A model generated the notes under the pieces. That model was not told the origin of the DNA. It saw only the letters and a list, made by a program, of their open reading frames with translations, and made no database searches. DNA of 52,618 bases, taken from Brevibacterium iodinum ATCC 49514. GTDB taxonomy: Bacteria; Actinomycetota; Actinomycetes; Actinomycetales; Brevibacteriaceae. Within the stretch, counting starts at the first letter, position 1; the number at the start of each line of letters is the position of its first letter. Below, one piece after another: positions 42,090-50,595 of this stretch. A program made the translations under genes and the position numbers. Location of the stretch: NCBI RefSeq assembly GCF_900169265.1, contig NZ_FXYX01000023.1, positions 1-52,618 of the forward strand, given 5' to 3'.

Positions 42090-42221
42090 GACGTCTGAAT
42101 ATGCCTGTTTGCGCAACCTCGCTGCTACTGCTGAAGACCTGGCTGTGGACGGCGGTTGTGCGCCCACAGGCCACAGCACACGAGTGGAATACGGAGGACA
42201 AGTAACTGACAGTAGACAGAT

Positions 42222-42267
42222 GTGGCGAAAAGTCAGGATCCGCTAGGATTTTTGGACATTTCGCCAC
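42222..42267. repeat. Palindromic repeat B, 5' side of the DUF559 gene
   Basis: GTGGCGAAAAGTC (42222-42234) pairs with GACATTTCGCCAC (42255-42267) with one mismatch. Reverse-complemented, it shares GATAGTGGCGAAA at one end and GACTTTTCGCCACAT at the other with the element at 40992. The two therefore form an inverted pair with the CCACAT sides facing the gene. Confidence 0.8.
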
Positions 42268-42349
42268 TATCAACGGGCGATTGCAAGCAGCTGAGTCCAC
42301 AGCCGCCGCGGATTGAGTGCCCCTCCCGAGTGCGGCAGGCAGCGTTGCC

Positions 42350-44995
42350 TCAGCTCGGGCGGTGAGCGTCGAGCTGCTGGGCGACGCGGATGTAGCCGAG
42401 GTGTGAGTACGCCTGCGGGTGATTGCCCAGGTGCATCTCGGCAACGGGGTCGTATTCCTCCGACAGCAGCCCGGTGGGCCCGAGCAGATCGTCGACCTGC
42501 CGGAACAGATCCCAGGCATCGTCGATGCGGCCGACCTTGATGAAGGCTTCGATGAGCCAGGTCGTGCAGATGTGGAATCCGCCCTCCAACCCGGGCAGCC
42601 CGTCATCGTAGCGGTAGCGGAACACCGTCGGGCCGACCCGCAGTTCGCGTTCGATCGCGTCGACGGTGGACACGAAGCGCGGATCGTCGGCGTCGAGCAG
42701 CCCCGAGAGTCCGACGAACAGTGCGGCCGAGTCCAGGTCCGTCTCACCGTAGGCGACGGTGAATGCCCCGACCTCCTCGTTAAAGCCATGCGTGAGCACG
42801 TCGTGGGCGATCTCCTCGCGTAGCTGCCGCCACGCACCGGGCGGCTCCCGATCGAACCGGTTAGCGATCCGCAGCGCACGATCGACCGTCACCCAGCACA
42901 TCACGCGCGTGTACACGTTGTGCTTCGGCGGACGCCTCGCCTCCCAGATCCCGTGGTCGGCCTCGAACCATCGTTTGCCCACGGCTTCGACCATCTGACA
43001 GGTGAGGGTCCAATAGTCCTCCGGCAACTCGCCGAGGTGGTCGCTTAGTTCGTCGAGGAGCTCCGTGACCGGGCCGAACACGTCGAGTTGGACCTGATGT
43101 TCGGCGGCGTTGCCGACCCGCACCGGCCGTGATCCGGCGTATCCGGGCAGGTGGTTGAGCACCGCCTCGGTGGTCAGGGCCGAGCCGTCGACGGCGTAGA
43201 GCGGATGAAGCTGTTCGGGTGAGACCGTGCGCGCGAGCACCCCCGACAGCCATGAGAGGAATCCTTCGGCCTCACCGGTGGAACCGAGGGCGAGCAGGGC
43301 GCGGACGGTCATCGATCCGTCGCGCAGCCATGTATAGCGGTAGTCCCAGTTGCGGACGCCGCCGATGCCCTCGGGCAGGGAGGTCGTGGGGGCGGCGAGG
43401 ACTCCGCCGGTGGGTTCGTGGCACAGAGCGCGCAGGGTGATCGCGGAGCGGATGACTTCTTCGCGGTGGTGACCGGGCAGAGTCAGTGATTCGACCCAGT
43501 TCGTCCAGAAGTTCAGGGCGCGTTCGCGCACATGGTGCTCGCCGCCGGTGGCCATGTATCCGGCGTCGCCCGTGCCCGTTCCGCAGGCGAGAACGAGGAC
43601 GACGGATCCGCCGGGCTGCTGCGAGGGGACGACGGTCGCCTCGGCGGTGTGGGAGTCGCCGTTCTCGACGATGTCGAAGTCGATTCCGGGGGCGTGGAGT
43701 TCGATCGGCTCCGCGGTGCCGAGCACCGCCACACCATCATCGGTCCTGGTCATGCGGGTGGGAACCGTGGCGTAGTCGAGCCTGGGTGCGAAGCGGATGC
43801 GGGTCGGGGTGTCGCCGGTGAGCACGCGGACGACAATCGTGTCGTCGCTGTACCCGTCGACGGGAGCGAGGTAGTCGACACAGCTCAGTCCGGCCCACCG
43901 GGTCTCGAGCAGGGACGAGTTCCCGAGGTAGCGCTGGGTCAGCGGGGCGGCCCCGTTGGCCGGTGCCACGGCGAAGAATCCCGCCGCCTCGGAGCCGAGG
44001 ATCTCGGAGAACATCGACGCCGAATGCGGCAGCGGGTGCGGCATCCAGCAGATGCTGCCGGTGGGGTCGATGAGCGCGGTCGACTGTCCATTGCCGATGA
44101 GGCTGTGCCGCTGGATCGGGGTGGCGCGGCGGCCGAAGAGCCAGGACTTGCGCAGCTCGAACAGGGCACTGAGGACGGTGGAGACCTCGGCCGGTGAGTC
44201 CAGCCGGAAGTCGGCGTGCGTAGGCGCGGCCTGAGTCCCGACCTTGAGCCCGAGGTCATCGGCGCCGAGGGTTTCGAGAGCGAATTCGTCGGCGGTGTCA
44301 TCGCCGATGAAGACGACGGCTTCCGCCCCTGTCTGGCTGCGCAGGCGGGTCAGCGCATCGGCCTTCGAGGACGGCACGACGGTCAGGTCGATGACCTGCT
44401 TGCCGCGGGTGGGATGGATCGGATGGGCGGCGGCGAGCTTCTCGACAGCGGTTTCGATGTCGCGTCGATTCGCCTCGTCGAGTCCGCGCAGGTGCACGGC
44501 CGCGCCGGTGGTCTTGTGCTCGATGACCTCTCGCGGCAGGGTGCGGGTGAGATCGGTGCGGAAGTCGGCCAGGACCGCCCGCTGCTCTTCGGTGAGGGTA
44601 TCGATGGTGAATGTGTCGGTCTCACCGCCGTGGGACCCGAAGAGGTGGACCTCGCGGGGCAGTCGCGACATCGCCGCGAGATCGCGCAGGCTGCGACCGG
44701 AGATCACCCCCGCCGAGGTGGACGGCAGCAAGGCGAGCGCGCGCAGTGAGTCGACCGAGCTCTCCAAGGGAAAGGCTTGGCTGGGGATGTCGACGATGGG
44801 GGCGATCGTCCCGTCGTAGTCGGTGGCCACCAGCAGGGATGGGGAACGGGAGAGCACGAAGAGGCGCCGGAAGAGGACGGGGTCGAGTGCTCGGCTGGCT
44901 TCGGCAAGGTCGCCCAACAATTCGGAGGACCTCACCGAGGCGGCGATGGTGGCCAATCGGGATTCGGTTGCGCTCTCGTGCTCGACAGTGCTCAT
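42350..44995 (-). CDS. Trehalose-6-phosphate phosphatase fused to GH15 glucoamylase/trehalase
   Basis: An 881-residue two-domain enzyme. Residues about 35-285 are an OtsB-type HAD phosphatase, with DYDGT (59-63; Asp59 nucleophile, Asp61 acid) and GDDTADEFAL. Residues about 295-881 are a GH15 domain: PTGSICWMPHPLPHSASMF, GGVRNWDYRYTWLRDGSM (substrate site), and catalytic-acid regions near FEADHGIWEARR and LLSEEYDP. In mycobacteria GH15 enzymes of this type are trehalases, so the fusion combines trehalose-6-phosphate dephosphorylation with trehalose hydrolysis, or alpha-glucan trimming. No signal peptide, so cytoplasmic. No otsA gene is nearby. GAGGTGAG lies immediately before the ATG. Confidence 0.88.
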   Translation of the reverse strand: MSTVEHESATESRLATIAASVRSSELLGDLAEASRALDPVLFRRLFVLSRSPSLLVATDYDGTIAPIVDIPSQAFPLESSVDSLRALALLPSTSAGVISGRSLRDLAAMSRLPREVHLFGSHGGETDTFTIDTLTEEQRAVLADFRTDLTRTLPREVIEHKTTGAAVHLRGLDEANRRDIETAVEKLAAAHPIHPTRGKQVIDLTVVPSSKADALTRLRSQTGAEAVVFIGDDTADEFALETLGADDLGLKVGTQAAPTHADFRLDSPAEVSTVLSALFELRKSWLFGRRATPIQRHSLIGNGQSTALIDPTGSICWMPHPLPHSASMFSEILGSEAAGFFAVAPANGAAPLTQRYLGNSSLLETRWAGLSCVDYLAPVDGYSDDTIVVRVLTGDTPTRIRFAPRLDYATVPTRMTRTDDGVAVLGTAEPIELHAPGIDFDIVENGDSHTAEATVVPSQQPGGSVVLVLACGTGTGDAGYMATGGEHHVRERALNFWTNWVESLTLPGHHREEVIRSAITLRALCHEPTGGVLAAPTTSLPEGIGGVRNWDYRYTWLRDGSMTVRALLALGSTGEAEGFLSWLSGVLARTVSPEQLHPLYAVDGSALTTEAVLNHLPGYAGSRPVRVGNAAEHQVQLDVFGPVTELLDELSDHLGELPEDYWTLTCQMVEAVGKRWFEADHGIWEARRPPKHNVYTRVMCWVTVDRALRIANRFDREPPGAWRQLREEIAHDVLTHGFNEEVGAFTVAYGETDLDSAALFVGLSGLLDADDPRFVSTVDAIERELRVGPTVFRYRYDDGLPGLEGGFHICTTWLIEAFIKVGRIDDAWDLFRQVDDLLGPTGLLSEEYDPVAEMHLGNHPQAYSHLGYIRVAQQLDAHRPS

Positions 44996-45030
44996 CTCAC
45001 CTCGGGTGTCTCGGTTGGCTCGGGTGCCGG

Positions 45031-45867
45031 TCAGGGTTCTTTCTTCACTGGGGTGTCGCTGTCCGGATCGTCCGGATCACCGGAATCGGCCGTGCGATCG
45101 GCTTCGCCGACGGCATCGGTTGGGTTCGACGTGTCCGCGGCCTGGGACGAGTTCGTATCGTCGGTGGCGTCAGCGGCACCCGAGGGGTCGGCATCAGCGG
45201 GGTCGGCCGCCTCGGCGGGGGTGTCGATCTGTTCGGGCAGGGCACCGAGCTTGGCCAGCTGGCGGCCCTTGCTCAGGCGGGAGTAGCCGCCGATGATGAA
45301 GATCACGCCGGCGATGAGGGTCGCCGCTCCCGTGAAGCCGAGGATCGACAGCGCCTCCATGCCGTCGCCGAAGACGAGGATGATGCCGAGCAGGACGTGG
45401 ACTCCGGAGGCGATGAGGAAGTCCGAGGCCATGGGCTGGGACCGCAGCTGCCGGTAGGCCCAGAATTCGAGAGCGCCGTGCAGCAGGGCCCAGATGCTCA
45501 GGGGCGCGCGCAGTTCGGCGGGCTGGTCGGCGAGGAAGAGGAAGACGATGGCCGGGATCGCGATGACGGCCTGTCCGAAGATCGCGGTGCGCACGTTCAA
45601 GGGCGAGCGCACGGCCTGGAAGACCAGGGCCAAGGCGAAGAGGATGAGGTAGCCGATGGCTAGGTGGTCGACGACCTCGGTCGGCAGACTCAGCTGCACC
45701 GGATTGCTCGAATCGCGGGGCCAGAAGACGGTGACGATGCCGAAGGCGACGCCGAGGATTCCGCGTACGACCATGGGCCAGCCGAGTCGACTCGCTGCGG
45801 CAATGGCCTGCGGGGCGGCATCGGTTCGCGTGGGTGTGGCGTCGGTGCGCGGCTCTTCGGTACTCAT
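45031..45867 (-). CDS. DUF308/HdeD-like membrane protein
   Basis: A 278-residue protein with six predicted membrane helices in three paired repeats (MVVRGILGVAFGIVTVFWP, IWALLHGALEFWAYRQL, ILGFTGAATLIAGVIFIIGG). This is the DUF308/HdeD arrangement; HdeD has been linked to acid resistance in E. coli. The C-terminal 70 residues are an Asp/Thr/Ala-rich cytoplasmic tail (ADATDDTNSSQAADTSN). ATG 45867 is chosen; a GTG is one codon upstream. It starts 35 nt after the OtsB-GH15 gene ends on its downstream side, but it does not depend on it. Confidence 0.75.
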   Translation of the reverse strand: MSTEEPRTDATPTRTDAAPQAIAAASRLGWPMVVRGILGVAFGIVTVFWPRDSSNPVQLSLPTEVVDHLAIGYLILFALALVFQAVRSPLNVRTAIFGQAVIAIPAIVFLFLADQPAELRAPLSIWALLHGALEFWAYRQLRSQPMASDFLIASGVHVLLGIILVFGDGMEALSILGFTGAATLIAGVIFIIGGYSRLSKGRQLAKLGALPEQIDTPAEAADPADADPSGAADATDDTNSSQAADTSNPTDAVGEADRTADSGDPDDPDSDTPVKKEP

Positions 45868-45960
45868 CACGGCACCAGTCTAGGTCGCCTGCCTGAGTCT
45901 GTCCGGTCAGCGTCGGTTCAGGGTCGGGTGAGTGGCGCTTCTTCACGTTTCACGTATTTA

Positions 45961-45970
45961 CGTAATTACG
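45961..45970. promoter_or_regulatory. Palindromic candidate operator upstream of the HTH regulator
   Basis: CGTAATTACG is a perfect 10-bp palindrome. It is overlapped upstream by CACGTATTTACG, giving a row of TACG half-sites 22-45 nt before the regulator ATG in an AT-rich patch. Autoregulation by the downstream protein is likely by position. Confidence 0.5.
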
Positions 45971-45991
45971 CATTTTCTGTACTGTCGAAGC

Positions 45992-46621
45992 ATGGAACCA
46001 ACACCGTCGGCAGAAGATCGCCTCTCCGCTCTCGAACAGCGAGTCGCCGAGCTCGAGGCTGCGGCCGCAGAATCCTCTGCATTGCAGGAGCCTGGCGCGA
46101 CGCAGCAGAAGGCGGACGGAACGTCGTCGGTCAGAGCGGAATCACCGGCGCCATCCGGTTTCCCGGAATCATCAGTCCAACCCTCCGCCGGGAACACAGC
46201 CCTGCCGGGCGACGCAGAGACGTTCTGGGCGCTGCACGGGCTCGTCGACCACCTCGGCGAGGAGGGCGGAGTGACCTACACCGGGTACACGACTCCCCCG
46301 GGCTGCAGCGGTCCCGTGGCGTGGCAGATGGGTCTGAGCAGCGCAGGGCTGGCGCAGATCGATTTCGCCGAGGCGGCCGGATCCTTGGCAGCCCTCGGTC
46401 ACCCGGTCCGCCTGCAGCTGCTCCAAGCGATCTATGAGGGCACGAGCACCGTCGCCGAACTGGGCAAGGATGAGCGCTTCGGCACGACCGGGCAGATCTA
46501 TCACCATGTGCATGCTCTCGCCGGGGCCGGCTGGTTAGAGAGCGCCCGCCGCGGACACTGGCGTGTGCCCGCTCAGCGAGTCGTTCCGTTGCTCACCCTC
46601 GTCCTCATCGGAACGCACTGA
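45992..46621 (+). CDS. ArsR-like winged-helix transcriptional regulator
   Basis: A 209-residue regulator. The N-terminal 35 residues suggest a coiled coil (LSALEQRVAELEAAAAE), followed by a variable Ser/Pro linker. The C-terminal domain has LAALGHPVRLQLLQAIYEG, the ArsR-type first helix, and FGTTGQIYHHVHALAGAGWLE as recognition helix and wing. No metal-binding Cys box is seen. ATG 45992 follows the palindromic patch. It lies 87 nt before the serine hydrolase gene, which it probably controls. Confidence 0.8.
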   Translation: MEPTPSAEDRLSALEQRVAELEAAAAESSALQEPGATQQKADGTSSVRAESPAPSGFPESSVQPSAGNTALPGDAETFWALHGLVDHLGEEGGVTYTGYTTPPGCSGPVAWQMGLSSAGLAQIDFAEAAGSLAALGHPVRLQLLQAIYEGTSTVAELGKDERFGTTGQIYHHVHALAGAGWLESARRGHWRVPAQRVVPLLTLVLIGTH

Positions 46622-46708
46622 CAGAACCTCTCGCCGGCGGGTCGCTCGCCCACCGCGCGACCCGAACCCGACCACCACACATTCCACCCCTGCTGACCAG
46701 GAGGAACG

Positions 46709-47914
46709 ATGACCGCCATCGACAATCACCGCACATCTGCGGCGGCGGGACGGCCGCCTCGGCGAGTGTTGATTGCCGTGATCGCGGCAACCGTCACAGC
46801 CGCTGTGCTCGCGGCGATCACTCCGTGGCCGCGCGGCTTCCAAGGCACGCCGACAGGGGACGCCGAGCTCATGGCCGAACTCGAAGACGCGCTCGCCAGC
46901 CAGCATTGGCAGCACGTGGCCGCAGCCCGCATCGTCGGCGACGGCGGCCGCTACGGCGACGGCACGGTGACCTTCGCGGGCACCGGAGCCGATGAGCACA
47001 CCGAGTTCGAGATCGGCTCGATCACGAAGACGTTCACGGCCGCGCTCTTCGCCGAGGCGATCGACCGGGGCGAGGTGGAGGCGGACACCCGCCTCGGCGA
47101 GGTGTGGCCGGAGCTGGAGGGGAACGTCGCCGAGGTGACGCTCGAGTCGATTGCGATGCAGCGGTCGGGGCTGCCCTCCCAGGAACCCGCTCCGAGCTTC
47201 AGCGACGGAATGATGAGCGTGCTGTCGAATTACATCCACACCGACCCGTACCGAGGGGACGCCGCGGACATCGTCGCCAGCCTCAAAGACGTGGACGTGG
47301 GCGAGCCGGAGCCCGAGTATTCGAACTTTGGGTTCGCCGTCCTCGGCCAGGCCCTCGCCGAGGCGGCCGGGCAGGACTATTCCGAGCTCGTTCGCGACCG
47401 CCTCACCGAACCCTTGGGGATGAATGAGACGTTCGTCCCGGAGTCCGCTGACGGTCTGTCCCACGGGTTCACGGCGTCGGGGCTGCCGGCCGCTCCATGG
47501 ACTCTCGGCGGCTCGGCGCCCGCCGGCGCGATTCGATCGACGACCCATGACCTGTCGATCTGGCTGCGGTCCGTGAGCGACGGAACTGCGCCCGGCGCCG
47601 AGGCGACCGAGCCTCGAGCGGATTTCGAGGATGATCGCATCGGCTGGGCGTGGTTCACGACGACGCACGACGGATCGACCATCACCTGGCACAACGGCGG
47701 CACCGGCGGCTTTCGGTCGTACCTCGGATTCGACAGGGAGACCGGTGACGGCATCATCGTTCTGAACGACTCAGCCAACGACGTCGATGCTGCCGCAATG
47801 CTCATCGGTGCCGATGCCGGCACGGATTCCAGCACTACGGCCGAAACCGAAACCCCGTCCGAAACCGGGGCAGCATCCGCGGACGAAGGCTCGACGAAGG
47901 GAGAACGCCCATGA
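46709..47914 (+). CDS. Beta-lactamase-family serine hydrolase (membrane-anchored)
   Basis: A 401-residue class C beta-lactamase/esterase-fold protein. The N-terminal helix VLIAVIAATVTAAVLAAI anchors or exports it. SxxK is SITK (Ser104, Lys107), the second motif YSN is at about 203, and HNGGTGG at about 327 is the third. The C-terminal tail is Thr/Glu-rich. Such proteins are D-amino-acid peptidases or esterases as often as beta-lactamases, so antibiotic hydrolysis is not implied. AGGAGGAA lies 3-5 nt before the ATG. The stop overlaps the next gene (ATGA). Confidence 0.83.
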   Translation: MTAIDNHRTSAAAGRPPRRVLIAVIAATVTAAVLAAITPWPRGFQGTPTGDAELMAELEDALASQHWQHVAAARIVGDGGRYGDGTVTFAGTGADEHTEFEIGSITKTFTAALFAEAIDRGEVEADTRLGEVWPELEGNVAEVTLESIAMQRSGLPSQEPAPSFSDGMMSVLSNYIHTDPYRGDAADIVASLKDVDVGEPEPEYSNFGFAVLGQALAEAAGQDYSELVRDRLTEPLGMNETFVPESADGLSHGFTASGLPAAPWTLGGSAPAGAIRSTTHDLSIWLRSVSDGTAPGAEATEPRADFEDDRIGWAWFTTTHDGSTITWHNGGTGGFRSYLGFDRETGDGIIVLNDSANDVDAAAMLIGADAGTDSSTTAETETPSETGAASADEGSTKGERP

Positions 47915-48285
47915 GTCCCGAACTCGTCTCTACTGTCATCGGGGCCCTCATTGTGGCCTGGGGTGCATCCACCGCGTGGCGAGCGCCCCGCGCGGTGTCC
48001 CGGATCGGACTGCTCTCGGGGATGGTCACGGCGGTCGTATTCGTGCTGCTCATCCGCCTCATCACACCGTTCGGAGGCTGGGAGAGCTGGTTCATCTACG
48101 TCTGGCCGGCCGGAATGCTCGCCATCGCCGTCTCCGTCTTCCGGGCTGCGCTCGTGTGGCCTGACCTGCCGTGGCGATCCGACGATGCGAAGGCCCGCCG
48201 GAATGAAGCGAGCGGACTCGGCTTCTCCGCCCTGCTCGCGCTCCTCATCTCCGGCGCCCTCGTCGTTCCCGGGCTCTTCCTCTGA
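47911..48285 (+). CDS. Small three- or four-helix membrane protein of the hydrolase cassette
   Basis: A 124-residue hydrophobic protein with helices near 5-25, 33-52, 60-83 and 104-123, joined by short Arg-rich loops (WRSDDAKARRNEAS). I do not recognise a family. Its ATG overlaps the hydrolase stop by 4 nt, so it is co-translated and may form a complex with the hydrolase at the membrane. Confidence 0.7.
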   Translation: MSPELVSTVIGALIVAWGASTAWRAPRAVSRIGLLSGMVTAVVFVLLIRLITPFGGWESWFIYVWPAGMLAIAVSVFRAALVWPDLPWRSDDAKARRNEASGLGFSALLALLISGALVVPGLFL

Positions 48286-48335
48286 CGGTGTGTGCCCGAC
48301 TCCGCGAACGGCCGACCACGGCGGGCCGCGAAGGC

Positions 48336-48365
48336 CTGAGTCGGTCTGAGTCGGCCTGAGTCGGT
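48336..48365. repeat. 10-bp tandem repeat, three units
   Basis: CTGAGTCGGY occurs three times head to tail, immediately before the end of the minus-strand Rieske gene. It is too short to say more. Confidence 0.6.
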
Positions 48366-48376
48366 CTCTACGTGCC

Positions 48377-48835
48377 CTACTGCCCCTTGACGGTCAGTGT
48401 GCCGCCGCTTTCGGAGACCTCGTACTTCGGCAGCGGCTCCTCGGCCGGACCGGAGATCACCTCGCCGGTTGTCACCGAGAAGTTCGAGGAATGGCACGGG
48501 CAGATGATGGCCTCCTCGGTGATACGAGTGACCTGGCAGCCCTGGTGGGTGCACACCGATGAGAACGCGAAGAACTCGCCTTCCTTCGGCTGAGTGATCA
48601 CGTAGGTGTCCTCGATGACGGTGCCGGAACCGACGGGAACGTCGGAGGCCGGCAGGCTCGAGTCCTTCGTCGGCTCCGCATCCTCGTCGGACGAACACGC
48701 CGAGGTGGCCGCCACGGAGCCGCCGATGACCGCCACCGTTCCGGCCACGCCCGCTGTCTTCATCACACGGCGTCGGGTCGGATCCGCTGAGGCGGTCGGG
48801 TCGACGTCGGCGGGGCTGTTCGGGGTCGTCGTCAT
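48377..48835 (-). CDS. Tat-exported Rieske [2Fe-2S] lipoprotein
   Basis: A 152-residue protein. A twin-arginine signal (TRRRVMKTAGVAG, about 20-32) leads into a lipobox ending AATSAC (Cys47), so it is folded in the cytoplasm and anchored outside. The Rieske ligands are Cys95 and His97 in CTHQGC, and Cys112 and His115 in CPCHSS. Cys100 and Cys114 form the conserved disulfide. AAGGAG lies 9 nt before ATG 48835. It stands alone, with no cytochrome b or dioxygenase partner nearby. Similar orphan Rieske lipoproteins occur across actinobacteria; the electron partner is unknown. Confidence 0.88.
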   Translation of the reverse strand: MTTTPNSPADVDPTASADPTRRRVMKTAGVAGTVAVIGGSVAATSACSSDEDAEPTKDSSLPASDVPVGSGTVIEDTYVITQPKEGEFFAFSSVCTHQGCQVTRITEEAIICPCHSSNFSVTTGEVISGPAEEPLPKYEVSESGGTLTVKGQ

Positions 48836-49047
48836 CGGAATCTGCTCCTTCTCGCGGGTGCGCACAATCCGCCATGCCGTTAACAGGCATGGACTCGTAA
48901 GTTCCAGCGTACAATTGCAGTCGGTTCACCGGCTGCAGGCACCTGTCAGGATCGAATGGCACCGGACCGATCCTCGGACGATCGGGGCGATGGGCGCGGT
49001 GGGCCGCCTCGGCGAGGGACGATTGTGGGCGAAGAAGGGGTGCGGCA

Positions 49048-50256
49048 GTGGCCGACGAGACGGCAGCACACCAGCGGCGCCCGGATCCGCGCATCGCGAC
49101 GGGATGGGGCCTGGCCGCCTCGGTGTACGTATTCACCGTCGTCATGATGGGCACCACCCTGCCCACGCCCCTCTACCCGCTCTATGAGGAGCGGTTCGGG
49201 TTCGGCACCGCATTCACCACTCAGCTCTTCGCGATCTACACGGTCGGGGTCATCGGCGCGCTCATCATCTTCGGTCGGCTCTCCGACGGACTGGGGCGAC
49301 GGCCGGTGCTCAGCCTCGGGGTGATCTTCTCGATCGCCTCGGCGGTGCTCTTCCTCATCGGATCCCACATCGGCCTGCTGCTGACCGGCCGAGTCCTGTC
49401 CGGTCTGGCCGCGGGGATCTTCACGTCGACCGCCACCGTCACCGTGCTCGAGAACGCGCCCGCCGGGCGCGAACGACTCGCGGGATCCTTGGCCACGGCG
49501 GCGAATATGGGCGGCCTCGGACTCGGGATCCTGTCCTCCGAACTGCTCGCCCGCTTCGCCCCCGCTCCCCTGCTCACGCCGTTCCTCGTCAACGCGCTCA
49601 TGCTCGCCATCGCAGGCTTGGCGCTCATCTTCGTGCGCGACCGGACGCGCGGCGGGGCGACGGCTGTGCGGTTGCAGCTGCCGGGGATTCCCGCCTCGGC
49701 GAAGCGCATGTTCCTAGCCGCCTCACCTGGGGCGATCACCGGCTTCGCGGTGTGCGGGCTGTATTCGGCGATCGCGCCGAGCTTCATCGGGCAGACCCTG
49801 CACGTGACGTCGACCGCGGTCACCGGCGCCGTCGTGTTCCTTCTCTTCGGCGCCTCGGCGACGGCGCAGGTGCTGCTGCGCGGGTTGAGCGACCGCCTGC
49901 TCATCGTCGGCGGGACCGTGACCATGATCGTGAGCATGGGTGCTCTCGTCTTCGCGCTCATGGCGGGGTCGCTGCCGGTGCTCATCGCCTCCGCAGCGTT
50001 GGCCGGTGCCGGGCAGGGGCTCGTGTTCATGACCGGGATGCGTGCGATCACCGCGGTGACCGCGCCAGAGCACCGCACCGAGGCGACCACCTCGTACTTC
50101 ATCCTCGCGTACGTGTTCATATCGGTGCCGCCGATCGGTGCCGGATTCCTCGCCGCCGAGGTGGGACTGGCGAATGCGACCGTCGTCTTCGCCGTCGCGG
50201 TGGCCGTCGTGTGTGTGTTGGGACTCGTGGCGGCACGGAGGTTCGCGGGCCGTTAG
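49048..50256 (+). CDS. MFS transporter (drug/metabolite exporter-like)
   Basis: A 402-residue membrane protein with about twelve helices. GRLSDGLGRRPVLSLG is the loop-2 motif, and RVLSGLAAGIFTSTATVTVLENAP resembles the motif-C region of DHA1 antiporters. The GTG start is supported by AAGGGG about 8 nt upstream. The substrate is unknown. Monocistronic by spacing. Confidence 0.8.
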   Translation: MADETAAHQRRPDPRIATGWGLAASVYVFTVVMMGTTLPTPLYPLYEERFGFGTAFTTQLFAIYTVGVIGALIIFGRLSDGLGRRPVLSLGVIFSIASAVLFLIGSHIGLLLTGRVLSGLAAGIFTSTATVTVLENAPAGRERLAGSLATAANMGGLGLGILSSELLARFAPAPLLTPFLVNALMLAIAGLALIFVRDRTRGGATAVRLQLPGIPASAKRMFLAASPGAITGFAVCGLYSAIAPSFIGQTLHVTSTAVTGAVVFLLFGASATAQVLLRGLSDRLLIVGGTVTMIVSMGALVFALMAGSLPVLIASAALAGAGQGLVFMTGMRAITAVTAPEHRTEATTSYFILAYVFISVPPIGAGFLAAEVGLANATVVFAVAVAVVCVLGLVAARRFAGR

Positions 50257-50440
50257 GTGGAGGGCCGTCGGGTGCTGGGGTGTCTGAACCAGGTCCCTGG
50301 ACCGTTGGGTGACGGGTAGCTGGACTGTCGAGGCCGTTGGAGCCGTTGGGCCTGTTGGGGCCGGGTTCGCACGGAGCCGCGCGGCGGACGTCGGCCAGAG
50401 GCCTGATTTCCGGAGATCTGACTCCCGGCTCCCGAGAAAT

Positions 50441-50460
50441 GGTCACTTTCGGATAGTTCC
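50441..50460 (+). repeat. Lone forward unit of the GGTCAC-CGGATA repeat family
   Basis: GGTCACTTTCGGATAGTTCC matches the forward unit of the repeats at 20038 and 24524. No reverse units are found at the expected 25-31 bp spacing, so this is a solo or decayed copy. Confidence 0.5.
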
Positions 50461-50499
50461 CGTCTCCACTCTCTCCCACACCTCGACTTGTCGCCCCGG

Positions 50500-50525
50500 G
50501 ACCTCGGTTTGTTTCCTCCGAGGTC
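50500..50525. terminator. Small hairpin upstream of recQ
   Basis: GACCTCGG (50500-50507) pairs with CCGAGGTC (50518-50525) over a 10-nt loop rich in T. It could be a weak terminator for the MFS gene or a leader structure for recQ. Confidence 0.35.
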
Positions 50526-50595
50526 TCAAACCCCTTCTCCGTAGTCCCGTTTCCGGTGGAGATTCGGGTCAGTGACGTGAACTAGGGTTGGAGCC

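Larger units (their letters stand above)
50257..50595 (+). other. 339-bp region before recQ
   Basis: It begins with a G/T-rich stretch of degenerate GCCGTTGG-like blocks (50265-50360). It then holds one lone unit of the three-unit repeat family at 50441, a small hairpin at 50500-50525, and the recQ leader. No gene is seen. Confidence 0.45.

Noticed and set aside
46709..47914. Antibiotic-resistance beta-lactamase
   Set aside because: SxxK, YxN and HxGG motifs are shared by DD-peptidases and esterases of this fold. The membrane anchor and co-translated partner do not point to a resistance enzyme.
48300..48376. Strong terminator for the Rieske and membrane protein genes
   Set aside because: I could draw only a weak CGGCC/GGCCG pairing next to the CTGAGTCGGY tandem repeat, which is not convincing as a hairpin terminator.
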